Source: Aureobasidium sp. EXF-3400 (taxonomy: Eukaryota; Ascomycota; Dothideomycetes; Dothideales; Saccotheciaceae). Taken from it: a DNA stretch of 41,091 nt. Below the pieces are notes generated by a model. That model was given only the letters and a program-made list of their open reading frames with translations, did not search any database and had not been told where the DNA came from. Positions 11,046 through 20,337 of the stretch are shown here, piece after piece (the stretch's first letter is position 1; every line of letters begins with the position of its first letter). The stretch is taken from contig SWBL01000403.1 in the NCBI GenBank assembly GCA_024195585.1, positions 1 to 41,091 of the forward strand, in the 5' to 3' direction. The translations under genes and the position numbers were made by a program.

Positions 11046-12944
11046 ATGAGAAGCTGTCGCACTCTATTGAGGGCTGTTTCAAGCCCTCGCCCTGCTCTAT
11101 CGCTTACGAGGCTGTCATGCATACCACAAGTCTCCTGCCGTACTTTGGTCTCGGCTGCCGAGTTGCAGTTCGGCCAGCCTCTGCATGAGACACACCCGCA
11201 TCTCATTGCGCCGGGTGATTGTAAATCTCCCTCGTCCTCCAAGAATCTTCCTAGCCACATGCTTACTCTTCTCCAACCTAGTGACTCCTGGAATTTCTGC
11301 TCTCGAGTACCACCAACGCCGCGCAAACCTCGCCAAAGCTCTTCCCAAGAACACTATCGCCGTCCTTGCTTCTTCTGATATCAAGTACCGCTCCGGTGCC
11401 GTCTTCTACGAATTCCACCAAGAACCAAACTTCTTCTATTTGACTGGTAATCACCTGTCACCGCCACCGCACAAAGAGATGGATGCTGAATAATCCTTCC
11501 ACAGGCTTCAACGAGCCAGAAGCACTTGCTGTCATTGGTGGGTGCGTCGCAAACATGTCATACAAGACGGACTTCAGCTCATGAATCTGCAGAAAAGGGT
11601 GATTCTGACGTCGAATATACCTTTCACCTTTTTGTCCGACCCAAGGACGTCAAAGCCGAACAATGGGATGGTGCTCGAAGTGGTATCCAGGCAGCCTTAG
11701 ACGTCTTCAACGCTGACGAGGTACCAATTCTTCTGTCGCTCATGTTCCTCTCAAACTAACCACCATCTAGGCCGGAGACATCAATCGTTGCCACACTATT
11801 CTTCCAGACATCATCGGCCGCGCCAAAGAAGTCTACACCGATCTGCTCGGCACTACAACCAAGTCCGCGTTCAAGAGATATTTCTCAAGCCTCAAAAAGG
11901 TCTCTTCGGAAGGCTTTGGCAAGTTGTTGCAGGAGAACAATGTCAGGCCTCTGAGACCTATTATGAACAACCTTCGTGTCAAGAAGAGCGAGGCCGAGAT
12001 ACTGAACATGAGAAAGGCTGGCCAGGTATCTGGTCGAGCATTCACCGAGACCATGAAGACGCCTATGAGCACTGAGAAGGATCTCTGGACCATGCTCGAC
12101 ACCGGTTTCAAGATCGGCGGGCTAGATGGCTCTGCTTATGTGCCCGTTGTTGCTGGCGGCAAGGTATGATGAGACCTGGGCTATGGACACACGAATTACT
12201 GACAAGCGACAGAACGGTCTGAGCATTCATTACACTCGCAATGATCAGACGCTCAAGTACGTGAAAAGAACACATGAATGAACTCTGTACTAATCAGCAC
12301 TGTAGGGATGGCGAGCTTGTACTGGTTGATGCTGGAGGCGAGTACGGTGGCTACATCACCGACATCACACGCACATGGCCAGTCAATGGAAAATTCACAG
12401 ATCCGCAAAGAGACCTATATGAGATGATTCTCAAGGTCCAGCGAAGCGTTGTATCGCTTTGTCGCGAGGATGCAGATCTTTCGCTTGACAAGCTTCATCG
12501 CATCACCGAGGACGGATTGCGCGATGGGCTCAAGTCTTTAGGCTTTAACATGGACGGCAATGTAAGTCTTGTGACGGCAATGTTTTGACTCGACGCAGCG
12601 CTAATATACGAAGGCTCTCGAGATATTGTTCCCTCACCATGTTGGCCATTTCATTGGTCTGGATGTTCACGACGCTCCTGGACATCCTAGAACAGGACGG
12701 CTGATAGCAGGAGAGTGTATTACAATTGAACCGTAAGTAGCTGATGAAAAGGAAGTGATGAGGCATCCGGTCGCTAACAATTGACAGAGGAATTTATGTT
12801 CCAGAAGACGAGAGATGGCCCAAGCACTTCCAAGGATTGGCAATTCGGATCGAAGACAGTGTGTGCATAACAGAAGAGCATCCTTATGTGTTGACAACAG
12901 AGGCAGTAAAGGAGGTTGTTGATATCGAAGCCCTCAGGCGTTAG
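11046..12944 (+). CDS. icp55: mitochondrial intermediate-cleaving aminopeptidase Icp55 (M24B)
   Basis: Nine exons: 11046-11220, 11282-11446, 11505-11537, 11593-11720, 11771-12163, 12213-12256, 12306-12561, 12614-12732, 12788-12944; 489 aa. In yeast Icp55 trims one residue from imported precursors after MPP cleavage, stabilising them. The first about 40 residues carry several Arg and no acid, a typical presequence, followed by FGQPLHETHPHL, a signature of this subfamily. Then come YRSGAVFYEF and the M24 metal ligands: Asp in LVDAGGEYGGYITDITR, His in FPHHVGH, Glu in IEPGIY, and Glu in IRIEDS. Exon 3 is only 33 bases. All introns are 49-61 bases. An AATAAA lies 18 bases after the stop. The ATG at 11185 is not used, because it lies before the intron 1 donor in another frame. 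Confidence 0.93.
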
Positions 12945-13525
12945 GGGATGTTTACCAACAAAATAAAAGAAGTGGAACGCGCTAAGATTTGTACGGGCCT
13001 AATTAGTGCAGAATGATGTAGTTGCCGGGGCTGCATACAGATAGGCTTTCAAGTGACAAGTTGTGGATATGTGCAATGCTGCAGTGCAGGAGGATGAGCA
13101 CAGCAAGACAGACGCAGCAAAGATCGAGGCGACTATCAGGCTATCATTAGGAATGAATTCAGAACAATACAAGCCACTAAAGGGTGTTTGAGGGCGAAAA
13201 AACCAAAGAGTGAATTGTGCGGGGAGTTGTGCATACAGTGTGAGTCGCTCGAACGCGCGAAGCTCGGAGCCTCATCAGCCAGGGAAAGAGCATGCACACA
13301 TCAAAACATCCACATCCATCCAGACTCGTCGCGTTTGCAACTGCCCTCTGTCCATATTCGCTCCTTTCTCTTCTCCTGTGTTTGACCAACAGTCCTCGAC
13401 TAATCCTCCAGCCTCCTCTCTCTTGTTACCTCGACAGCGCTGCCACAATGTCCCAGTAGAGCGCGTCGAGTCGCGTGCAAAGCCGTCCACACACAGAGAC
13501 AGCACCACCAGCACACCAGCGATAC
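12945..13525. other. Icp55 3' end and Dbf4 promoter/leader
   Basis: These 581 bases hold the Icp55 3' UTR and, from roughly 13300, a C/T-rich stretch typical of a fungal leader. An ATG at 13448 in a good context (CACAATG) opens a frame of only three codons. No other gene is seen. Confidence 0.5.
13448..13459 (+). promoter_or_regulatory. minimal uORF upstream of Dbf4 (putative)
   Basis: ATG TCC CAG TAG encodes Met-Ser-Gln and ends 66 bases before the Dbf4 ATG. The A at -3 and the CACA context are favourable for fungal initiation. Whether it is transcribed depends on the unseen start site. If so, it would reduce or condition translation of the S-phase regulator. Confidence 0.4.
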
Positions 13526-15639
13526 ATGGCCACCCTGTCGGCCCTGTCCAACATGTCCAGCAAGCGGCTTCCGCTGGCCAACAACTCGAATGCCGTCAAC
13601 TCTCCTTTCCGAACCCTCCACCCCGTCTCTGGCAAGCGCTCAAGAGCCCAAGACCCGCGTGACGCTGGCCAACCTCCTCTAAAGAAACAAGTTCTTGACC
13701 ACGACCACGATGAGAATCAACAACCGCGTTCTTTGATTCGCCAGTCACTGGCACAGCAAGAGAAGGACGCACAACTCTTCTTAAGAAAGCCTGGCAATGC
13801 TCCACCAACTGCCTTCGAAAGGAAATTGGCTGCCGCAAGGAAGCCCCCATCTGCACAAAAGCCACAGAGAACAGCCGACAGTCTCGAGAGCATTCGTCAA
13901 TGGCAACGCCACTACAGAAAAGCCTTTCCTCAGTTCGTTTTCTACTTTGAGAGTGTACCCGATGACGTGCGGACAAAGGTTTCAAGGCAGATTCAATATC
14001 TTGGCGCCGTACGTTCTCTCTTTGTACATGTCTAGAATGTCATGCTGACCACAACCTATAGAAAGAGGAGAAGTTCTTCTCGCGTTCTGTCACTCATGTG
14101 GTCACGACCCGTCCCATCCCTCCGGAACTTGCCTCGACAAGTTTTGATGATGGTCATGCCTCTAAAAGCAACACCCACAATGCCTCCCTAAAGACCATCG
14201 ATCCTTCTCTTCTTGACCGTCCTCAGGACTCGACCCTGACTGGTGCTCAGAAGAAGACTGCTGATCTTCTCGAAGCTAGTCTGCAAGGCCGTAATCACAT
14301 TTCTAACATCCAGACGTAAGCTACCCCTTCGCTCTATCTTACTGTCTTTGCTAACCAACTGTCCCTCAGTCTTCACACCGTCGAGCCACGCAAGCTCGGT
14401 GTCCAAAGTAACGATGTCTTGTCCAAGGCTAGGGAGCTTGGCATCAAAATTTGGGCTTTGGAAAAGCTACAGCGTATGATGACAACCATGTTCGACACTG
14501 ACACTGGTGAGCAACCTGATCAACAAAGGAACATCGCCTCAACCTTGCGCAGAGGAGAGAAAGCAGATTTGCAAACCCTGCTGCGTAACGAGAAAGTTAT
14601 TGGTCCAGCCGACCGTGACCTTGCTGTCGCCGCCCAGGATTCTGTCCAATTCAGAGGGTACTATATCTACGTGCACGACATGGACGAAAGAACCCGGCCG
14701 GTCATGGTCCGTGATTACCCTAAGGTCACCCATAAGGAGGAGGGCAAGTGGCCACAATTTCGCCTGACCCCTATAGGAAGATGTCCATTTGTCGAAGACC
14801 CATCGCACACCAAGAAACTGCGCCTGGCAGAGGAAATGAAGGTCGCCGAGGCAGAGAAGGAACGCAAAATGGCCGCCGGTGTTCCAGTCACGCGCAGTCG
14901 GGCTGCTGCAGGTACTGGACATTCTCAATCCACCACGTCACAACCCAAAGAACAGATGGAGCCCAAAGACAAGACCGAAGCTGTCGATGATCATGTCAAG
15001 CCTCTGGACCCTCCCAAGGGCATTCCTAACAAAAGGCAGACCTCGATGGATACTGGTAGCATGCCAGCACTCTTCGGTAGCACCCAAGCCAACATGAGAG
15101 GCGCACCGCGTTTCATCGGCGGAGAACCTGTCGCATCTGGAGTCCAGCCCTCGAACATTACTTCCGCCATCCGCTCGCAGATTGTCTCATCGACCATTTC
15201 TTCGACAGCACCTGGAACTCGTAATGTTGGTGCGAGCAAAGAAATTACTGCTCTGAAGCGTAGAGCATTGGAGAGAGGTGCCAGCGCAAACTCTAACGAG
15301 CCCCTGCAGTCGTCTTATCTCACCGACATGCGCGCAGCGATCAATGGAGATCGTCAACAAGCACCGAGAGCGGCCAAGCGCAAGGCGCAAGAGACATTGG
15401 GACATATTCGTGAAGAAGGTGAAGAGGAGACAACCAAGTCTCGTCGTGCCCAGCAGGTCCGCAAGAAGGTGGTTGTAGAGCGTGAGATGAAGGCAGGATA
15501 CTGTGAGAACTGCAGAGACAAATTCGATGACTTTGACGCTCATTGTCAGTCCCGCAAGCACCGCAAGTTCGCGATGGACAAGGGAAACTGGTCGCAGTTG
15601 GATGATCTGCTGAGTCAACTGGAACGCCCTCTGAAATAG
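13526..15639 (+). CDS. nimO: Dbf4/NimO, regulatory subunit of the Cdc7 S-phase kinase
   Basis: Exons 13526-14008, 14062-14315 and 14370-15639 give 668 aa. In the family, Dbf4 activates Cdc7 kinase, which phosphorylates MCM to fire replication origins, and is degraded by APC/C. All three family motifs are visible. Motif N is a BRCT-like block with KVSRQIQYLGA joined across the intron to KEEKFFSRSVTHVV. Motif M contains RPVMVRDYPK. The C-terminal DBF-type zinc finger (Cys-x2-Cys-x9-His-x5-His, CENC...HCQSRKH) lies about 25 residues from the end. The linker is rich in charged and low-complexity sequence. The frame extends upstream only to GTG at 13475, so ATG 13526 is chosen; ATG 13553 is the next option. 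Confidence 0.93.
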
Positions 15640-16741
15640 AGGCGACCTACACATAACACCAGGTGTCAAATGCACCAGCAACACCGCCCACTCGTTGATT
15701 GATATCGATCAATATACTTAACCACACTACTGGATTCGTCGGTCAGCCTCAAACATGGATGGCTGTCAAGAGTCCGACACGAGACAAGATTCTATGTCAT
15801 TTGATTATTGTCTGCTTTTTGGGGGCGTTTTATACCTTCTCATGGGGAGGCACATTCTGTTTTTATCATTGCATCGGCGGCAAGGAAAGAAGATTTCACG
15901 AGAGGAGAAAGAGAAAGAAGAAGCGTCCATTGTTTGCAACTATTGTGGTTTTACACTGTCGGCTGAACATGGAAAGAGAAGGAGCAAGGGAGACTGTGTA
16001 GGGTTCAGAGGCTGAGAGAGGATGTCGACCTTATACAGAGCATGGTAAGTGTCAGGTCCTGTCTTCTCTCCAATCTCCTTGTCTTTTCTGTTTTGAACTT
16101 GCATTGTACTTGTTTCGAGCGTTTGAAGAAGAACGACGATGTCAAATGTGCTCACGAGCGAGGATGTGACAGGGTACGAGAATGAACCAGTTGTTGGAAG
16201 TATTAGCTAGTTTAGTTCCTCTTCTTTCTTCTTTCGAGTCCTTTTAGGTAATACCAGGAATCACAAGAAGAACAAATTCCAAATGTAACATCAGACTACC
16301 TCAACTTAATATCATTGAGTATGCAGCAACGTGTATCATGTGCTTTGCCTGAATCCAGGCGTAATCCATCTCGAGAAACTGGTTATGAGGATCCTTTGGC
16401 GTTGGGCTGAATGAGGCTGGAATCAAGTCTATTCGGAACCTTGCATTATTATTACTTCTTGGGTCCTTGGCAGTGAGGAGAGTATCAAGATAAATAGAAG
16501 AGAGTGAGGTTGCTTGCACAACAGACCACAAATCACATCTCCAAACCACAACTGCCAACAGAATCAGCCATAGACATGCAAGAAAAAATATGAGAAGAGA
16601 ATATGTCCACTGAGATTCGGAGTATGTGAATGATGATGAGGCTCTCTCTGGCCATGATGCATAGAAGAAAAAGAACTGTGTATTTTGATAGACACTAGAT
16701 TGGCCGCAGTCCGAGGGGAGATGGCAGTAAAACCACAACCC
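15640..16741. other. 1.1 kb intergenic stretch with one possible exon
   Basis: The first about 600 bases fit the Dbf4 3' UTR and spacer. From 16690 down to 16301 on the minus strand runs an ATG-less open frame (extending up to 16738). It contains a 20-residue hydrophobic segment (SLLIFFLACLWLILLAVVVW) and a protein-like tail. It could be a 3' exon of the neighbouring small gene or chance. Confidence 0.35.
16301..16690 (-). CDS. possible 3' exon with a membrane segment (doubtful)
   Basis: This frame begins right after an ACACAG acceptor, has no ATG near its start and ends in TGA at 16301. A donor GTGAGG sits in phase 0 within the neighbouring small gene, after NYFTL. Joining the two by an intron of about 110 bases would replace the last 16 residues of that protein by a tail with one transmembrane helix. 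The intron would be longer than most here. Transcript evidence would decide. Confidence 0.2.
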   Translation of the reverse strand, partial: YQNTQFFFFYASWPERASSSFTYSESQWTYSLLIFFLACLWLILLAVVVWRCDLWSVVQATSLSSIYLDTLLTAKDPRSNNNARFRIDLIPASFSPTPKDPHNQFLEMDYAWIQAKHMIHVAAYSMILS

Positions 16742-17143
16742 TCACGAACCCTGTTCACTCTCCTTCTTTCTCTCAATCATCCTCACCAAAGTAAAATAAT
16801 TAACCCTAGCCGTATCCTCAATCCAATACTCCAACGATCCAGTCCCTCTTACCCCTTCAAATTTTGGATCTAATATCCTATTCTGAACATCCTCGCTGAT
16901 TCCAAGGTTTGTCATGGTTTCTCGGTCTGTAGACCCAGCAAACTTGGATGAGTTTATCATGATGATGTGGCCGTGGATGAAGGAGCAAAAGTCTTCGTTG
17001 TCTGCTGAGGGGATTGTGGAGGGCAGTTTGTACTTGGAGTAGGTGCTGAAGATGTGGGTTGCTGTTGCGTGGGTGAAGCCGATGAATTCGAGACCGGCGA
17101 TGCTGTTGGCGACTGAGGGAAGCTTTGGAATGGAGGTTGGCAT
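16742..17143 (-). CDS. small conserved-looking hypothetical protein
   Basis: This is a single exon of 133 aa from the ATG at 17143; an upstream TTG at 17188 extends the frame but is not needed. I do not recognise a named domain. The protein reads like a soluble globular alpha/beta protein, with SIAGLEFIGFTHATATHIF near the start and a C-terminal ARVNYFTLVRMIERKK helix. There is no signal peptide and no membrane helix in this form. It lies downstream of 14-3-3 on the same strand, with 587 bases between them. The alternative 3' exon at 16301-16690 is described separately. Protein-like composition supports a real gene; the function is unknown. Confidence 0.55.
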   Translation of the reverse strand: MPTSIPKLPSVANSIAGLEFIGFTHATATHIFSTYSKYKLPSTIPSADNEDFCSFIHGHIIMINSSKFAGSTDRETMTNLGISEDVQNRILDPKFEGVRGTGSLEYWIEDTARVNYFTLVRMIERKKESEQGS

Positions 17144-17730
17144 TGTTGTATCAAAGGACACTAAAGTGTTGGTAGAGGAAATGGTCAAGCAGCAATCAAG
17201 AGATATCTGGAGGGCCGGCTGAGAAGAATGTTGCTGGTCGAAGTACAGGATAGAGATGAGCTGTCATATGTTAGATGAAACTTTATGATGACTCTTACGC
17301 TGCTTCGGGCCACCATTTCACGTGGCGTGAGTGAGGAGCTATGCGCGAAATTTTAAACACAGATGAACGAGAAACAACGGATGATGTGTAGTGAAATGGA
17401 ATCTAATGATTTCAATTGACTGTTGGGCGCCCATCCCCAAATTTCACCCATGCCACTCTCCCACACGCAATGGTCCAAGAGGAAGCTTTCGAAAGTCCGT
17501 CGAGGTACCGTGCAAAGGAGAGAATAATAGACTTGGGGGGTTAAAAAACAAGAAAATCGACTTGAGAGGAAAAAAAGAAAAAAGAAAAAGAACCATCTCT
17601 CCTTGGCCCGCCCCATGATCGAGTTCTGTTAGAAAGAGACAACACCTGGGTTTGACTGTTCACATTTGCCATGATAACGTGATCCGCCATTTTCAATGAA
17701 ATGGAAGGAATTTGATATGTTTGACTGCGA
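17144..17730. other. intergenic: 14-3-3 3' UTR and promoter of the small gene
   Basis: The segment includes an A-rich run (about 17566-17590, minus-strand T-rich) and no convincing reading frame. The 14-3-3 3' UTR enters from the right, and the small hypothetical gene's promoter lies at the left. Confidence 0.5.
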
Positions 17731-18681
17731 TTACTCGGATGCCTTGGTCTCCTCGGCGGCAGGTGCCTCGGCGGACTCCTTGGCCTCAGGAGCAGCGTCA
17801 CCCGAAGGCTCGGTCTCGGACGAGGTCCAGAGGGTCTAGTGAAAAGAGTCAGTGACTGATATGAACACGGAATGCGTCTCAAAAAATGCTTACCAGGTTA
17901 TCACGGAGGAGCTGCATGATGAGGGTGGAGTCCTTGTAGCTCTCCTCGCTGAGGGTGTCGAGCTCAGCAATAGCGTCGTCAAAGGCGGCCTTGGCAAGGT
18001 GGCAAGCCTTGTCGGGGGAGTTGAGAATCTCGTAGTAGAAGACGGAGAAGTTCAGGGCGAGTCCGAGACGGATGGGGTGGGTAGGGGCGAGGTCAGTCTG
18101 GGCAACCTCGGTGGCATTCTGGTAAGCCTCGAGCGACTTGTCGGCGGAGGTCTTGCGCTTGTCACCAAGAGCGAACTCGGCGAGGTAACGGTGGTAGTCA
18201 CCCTTCCTGTAAGGCGCATTAGTGGTGCGACTTGACAGAAGAATAGCTCAAGGATACGAACATCTTGTGGTAGAAGACCTTGGATTCGCCGCTTTGGGCA
18301 GAGGGAATGAGGTGCTTGTCAAGAACAGCAAGGATGTCCTCGCAGATCTGGGCGAGCTCGGCCTCAATCTTCTGGCGGTACTCCTTGATAAGGGTAACCT
18401 GCTGCTCGTTGCCCTTGGACTCCTCCTTTTGCTCGATGGAGGTAACGATTCTCCAGGATGCACGGCGAGCACCAATGACGTTCTTGTAGGCGACGGAGAG
18501 GAGGTTTCTCTCCTCAACAGAGAGCTCCTGGTCGGCGGAAGCGACGTTCTTCATGTTCTCGACCATCTCTGTACCGAAATCAGTCTTGCGCATATTGCAA
18601 GCGACAGATGATGGACTTACCCTCGTAACGCTCAGCCTGCTCGGCGAGCTTGGCCAGGTAGACAGAATCCTCGTAACCCAT
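17731..18681 (-). CDS. artA: 14-3-3 protein
   Basis: Four exons on the minus strand, 18681-18621, 18568-18262, 18206-17894 and 17835-17731, give 261 aa, the usual fungal length. The protein starts [20 protein letters not shown] and continues with [30 protein letters not shown] and [13 protein letters not shown], diagnostic of the phosphoserine/threonine-binding 14-3-3 dimer. The C-terminal tail after TLWTSS is acidic and Ala/Glu-rich, as usual. Its partners include checkpoint kinases, Cdc25 and metabolic enzymes. Codon use is strongly biased to C-ending codons, fitting high expression. Intron 2 (18261-18207) starts with the unusual donor GTTCGT, but the join is forced by the conserved HKMKGDYHRY. 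A 5' UTR intron is likely upstream. Confidence 0.95.
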
Positions 18682-19340
18682 GTTTGATGATTTGTGATGT
18701 AAAGTCTGGTGCGACATAGTGTTAGCGTTTCTGATTGGACCAGAAGATATGGTCGGAGTGTATGGTATGTTTGTAGATCAAGGCAGCTGTGAAAGTGGGG
18801 AACGAGCGAGCCAGGGGCGGTGTGAAAGCAGATTGGCCCAGAAGTCTTTAGCATGTGATGTTTTGTCGCGGGCAAACACAGTAGCGGGTCGCAAGAGCTG
18901 GGAAAGCGCGAGCAACCCGCGCGAATTGATTGTGATGGCAGTCGCGATGCTGGTGAAAGCTCTGAAGCATCGGAGGTAGGCGGGTGTTATCGTGAGCGCA
19001 TCACCCAAAACAGCTTCTGGACAGCGCCTTCTTCACTTTGGAGCATCTTCTTTGTCGCGATCTCATCGATGGCAGCTGTCGACAGAGCTTGCATTGCGCC
19101 GTGTCGCTGTTTCCCGGTGTGTTTGCCCAGCCACGCGTCCGTCAAGCACTCTGACAGCAGGGGGTATTCGTTTTCGCACGCATTCTGGCTCGATTCTCGT
19201 GTGCAAGGTGCAAGCGGTAGAGGCTCTTACCTTTTGGGGAAGCGGAAGGGTATGGAAAGGGCGGATGTTTTGGCGGAAAGAGTTGAAGTGGTGCTGTTTG
19301 TGGAGGAAACAAGTCGAGGGGGGCAGTTGTGATGAGAGTT
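18682..19340 (-). promoter_or_regulatory. 14-3-3 leader with a 525-base 5' UTR intron (putative)
   Basis: On the minus strand a C/T-rich, ATG-free segment (about 19340-19231) ends in AAAAG followed by the strong donor GTAAGA at 19230. Near the start codon, branch GCTAAC is followed after about 17 bases by acceptor CACCAG ending at 18706. That leaves a second leader exon of 24 bases before the ATG. At least seven ATGs lie inside the proposed intron and none in the exons. Another acceptor (TTTCACAG, near 18785) is possible. An ACGCGT box lies at 19133-19138 inside the intron. Confidence 0.5.
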
Positions 19341-19756
19341 GGGGAGGGCGGCGGAGGCCAAGCGGCGGAGCCAATCAACGCTCGAGAACTCGAACTTTCT
19401 AGCTCAGGCGCCATCCGCACAGAAGCAGGACACGTCTTTGTTCTTCGTTGGGCTTCACTTGATAGATATTTCTTGATTTAGGAACGACTTCTCTACGTGA
19501 TTGCTACCCTATGGCTCTGTGCCAGCTTGATCATATCATTACACGCGTTGGACCCGTCCCAATCGGATTGACCACCAACGAGACACGTCGACAAAGATCG
19601 ACATGGAAAACGCGCATTTTATTTACATCTCCTCCCCGTGTGCTAAAGACAGCCACAATCTTGCGATTGACGCCTCCTCCATCCTAAGATATAAGGTGTT
19701 ATAAGCTATCGAAATGCACAGTTACTCAAAAATGAGCTTGGCCACTGAGATAGTCT

Positions 19757-20077
19757 TCAATGGGTTCTTTCCATGGAAGCCACATTCTTTATAAGAGTAT
19801 TGTGCATTTCTATAGCTACATCATGACTGTCTTTCGCACACGGGGAGGTTACATCGACTTGACGGCCAACCCCAGGCCCCTGATTCAGGAGCAGCTGCTT
19901 CAGAAGTAGATGAATCATGCCAAGAACATCCTTTCCCTTCGTGCAGATATCGATTCCAGTCTTGTGGTGCGGTGTGATGATGGTCACGAGATGGGATTCG
20001 ATCCGTAGGCAGCCGTTGAGATCCACTTCCAGACCTGTCATGCGTCGTGCATTGTGCGAAAGCTCAACCAAGTGCAT
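19757..20077 (-). CDS. doubtful small ORF
   Basis: The ATG-initiated frame has 106 codons and lies on the same strand as the kelch gene, just downstream of it. The N-terminus MHLVELSHNARRMTGLEVD looks protein-like. The frame is open further upstream to a TTG at 20227, and a TTCTCAG acceptor-like sequence lies immediately upstream of the ATG. No domain is recognised and codon bias is weak, so it may be chance or the 3' exon of a small gene. Confidence 0.2.
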   Translation of the reverse strand: MHLVELSHNARRMTGLEVDLNGCLRIESHLVTIITPHHKTGIDICTKGKDVLGMIHLLLKQLLLNQGPGVGRQVDVTSPCAKDSHDVAIEMHNTLIKNVASMERTH

Positions 20078-20158
20078 AGCCCCGAATCTCACTGAGAAGA
20101 CACACACAGAAGAATGGTAAACTTCAAGTTGACTTCGTACTTGATTGAACGCGGTATT

Positions 20159-20184
20159 GCCTGCATGATGCCTGCATGATGCCT
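20159..20184. repeat. 11-base tandem repeat, about 2.4 copies
   Basis: The unit GCCTGCATGAT occurs twice in a row, followed by GCCT. It is short and probably of replication-slippage origin. Confidence 0.8.
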
Positions 20185-20337
20185 TTCCCTCGGATATTTC
20201 CCTTTCCTTGCCAATGCTGAAGCGCAAGCTAACAGCCAGTGAACGCCATTAACCCATGCCCAAAATATGTACATGCTCGAATAGAAATATCTATCGTCAA
20301 TCATAGCTCAATCTGAATCAAGAGCGAGGTTCACCAA

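Larger units (their letters stand above)
19341..20337. other. intergenic, 14-3-3 upstream region and kelch gene 3' side
   Basis: No strong gene is seen. It contains an ACGCGT at 19543-19548, a doubtful small minus-strand frame at 19757-20077, and an 11-base tandem repeat at 20159-20184. Confidence 0.5.

Noticed and set aside
12733..12787. Intronic box C/D snoRNA suggested by TGATGA motifs in an Icp55 intron
   Set aside because: The intron is only 55 bases and lacks a properly placed CTGA D box and terminal stem.
17852..18611. Plus-strand ORFs of 127 and 129 codons
   Set aside because: They are antisense shadows of the 14-3-3 exons, which are supported by clear protein family matches and splice phases.
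19063..19420. ORFs on both strands of about 90-136 codons
   Set aside because: They coincide with the CT-rich promoter/leader of the 14-3-3 gene and have no domain-like content.
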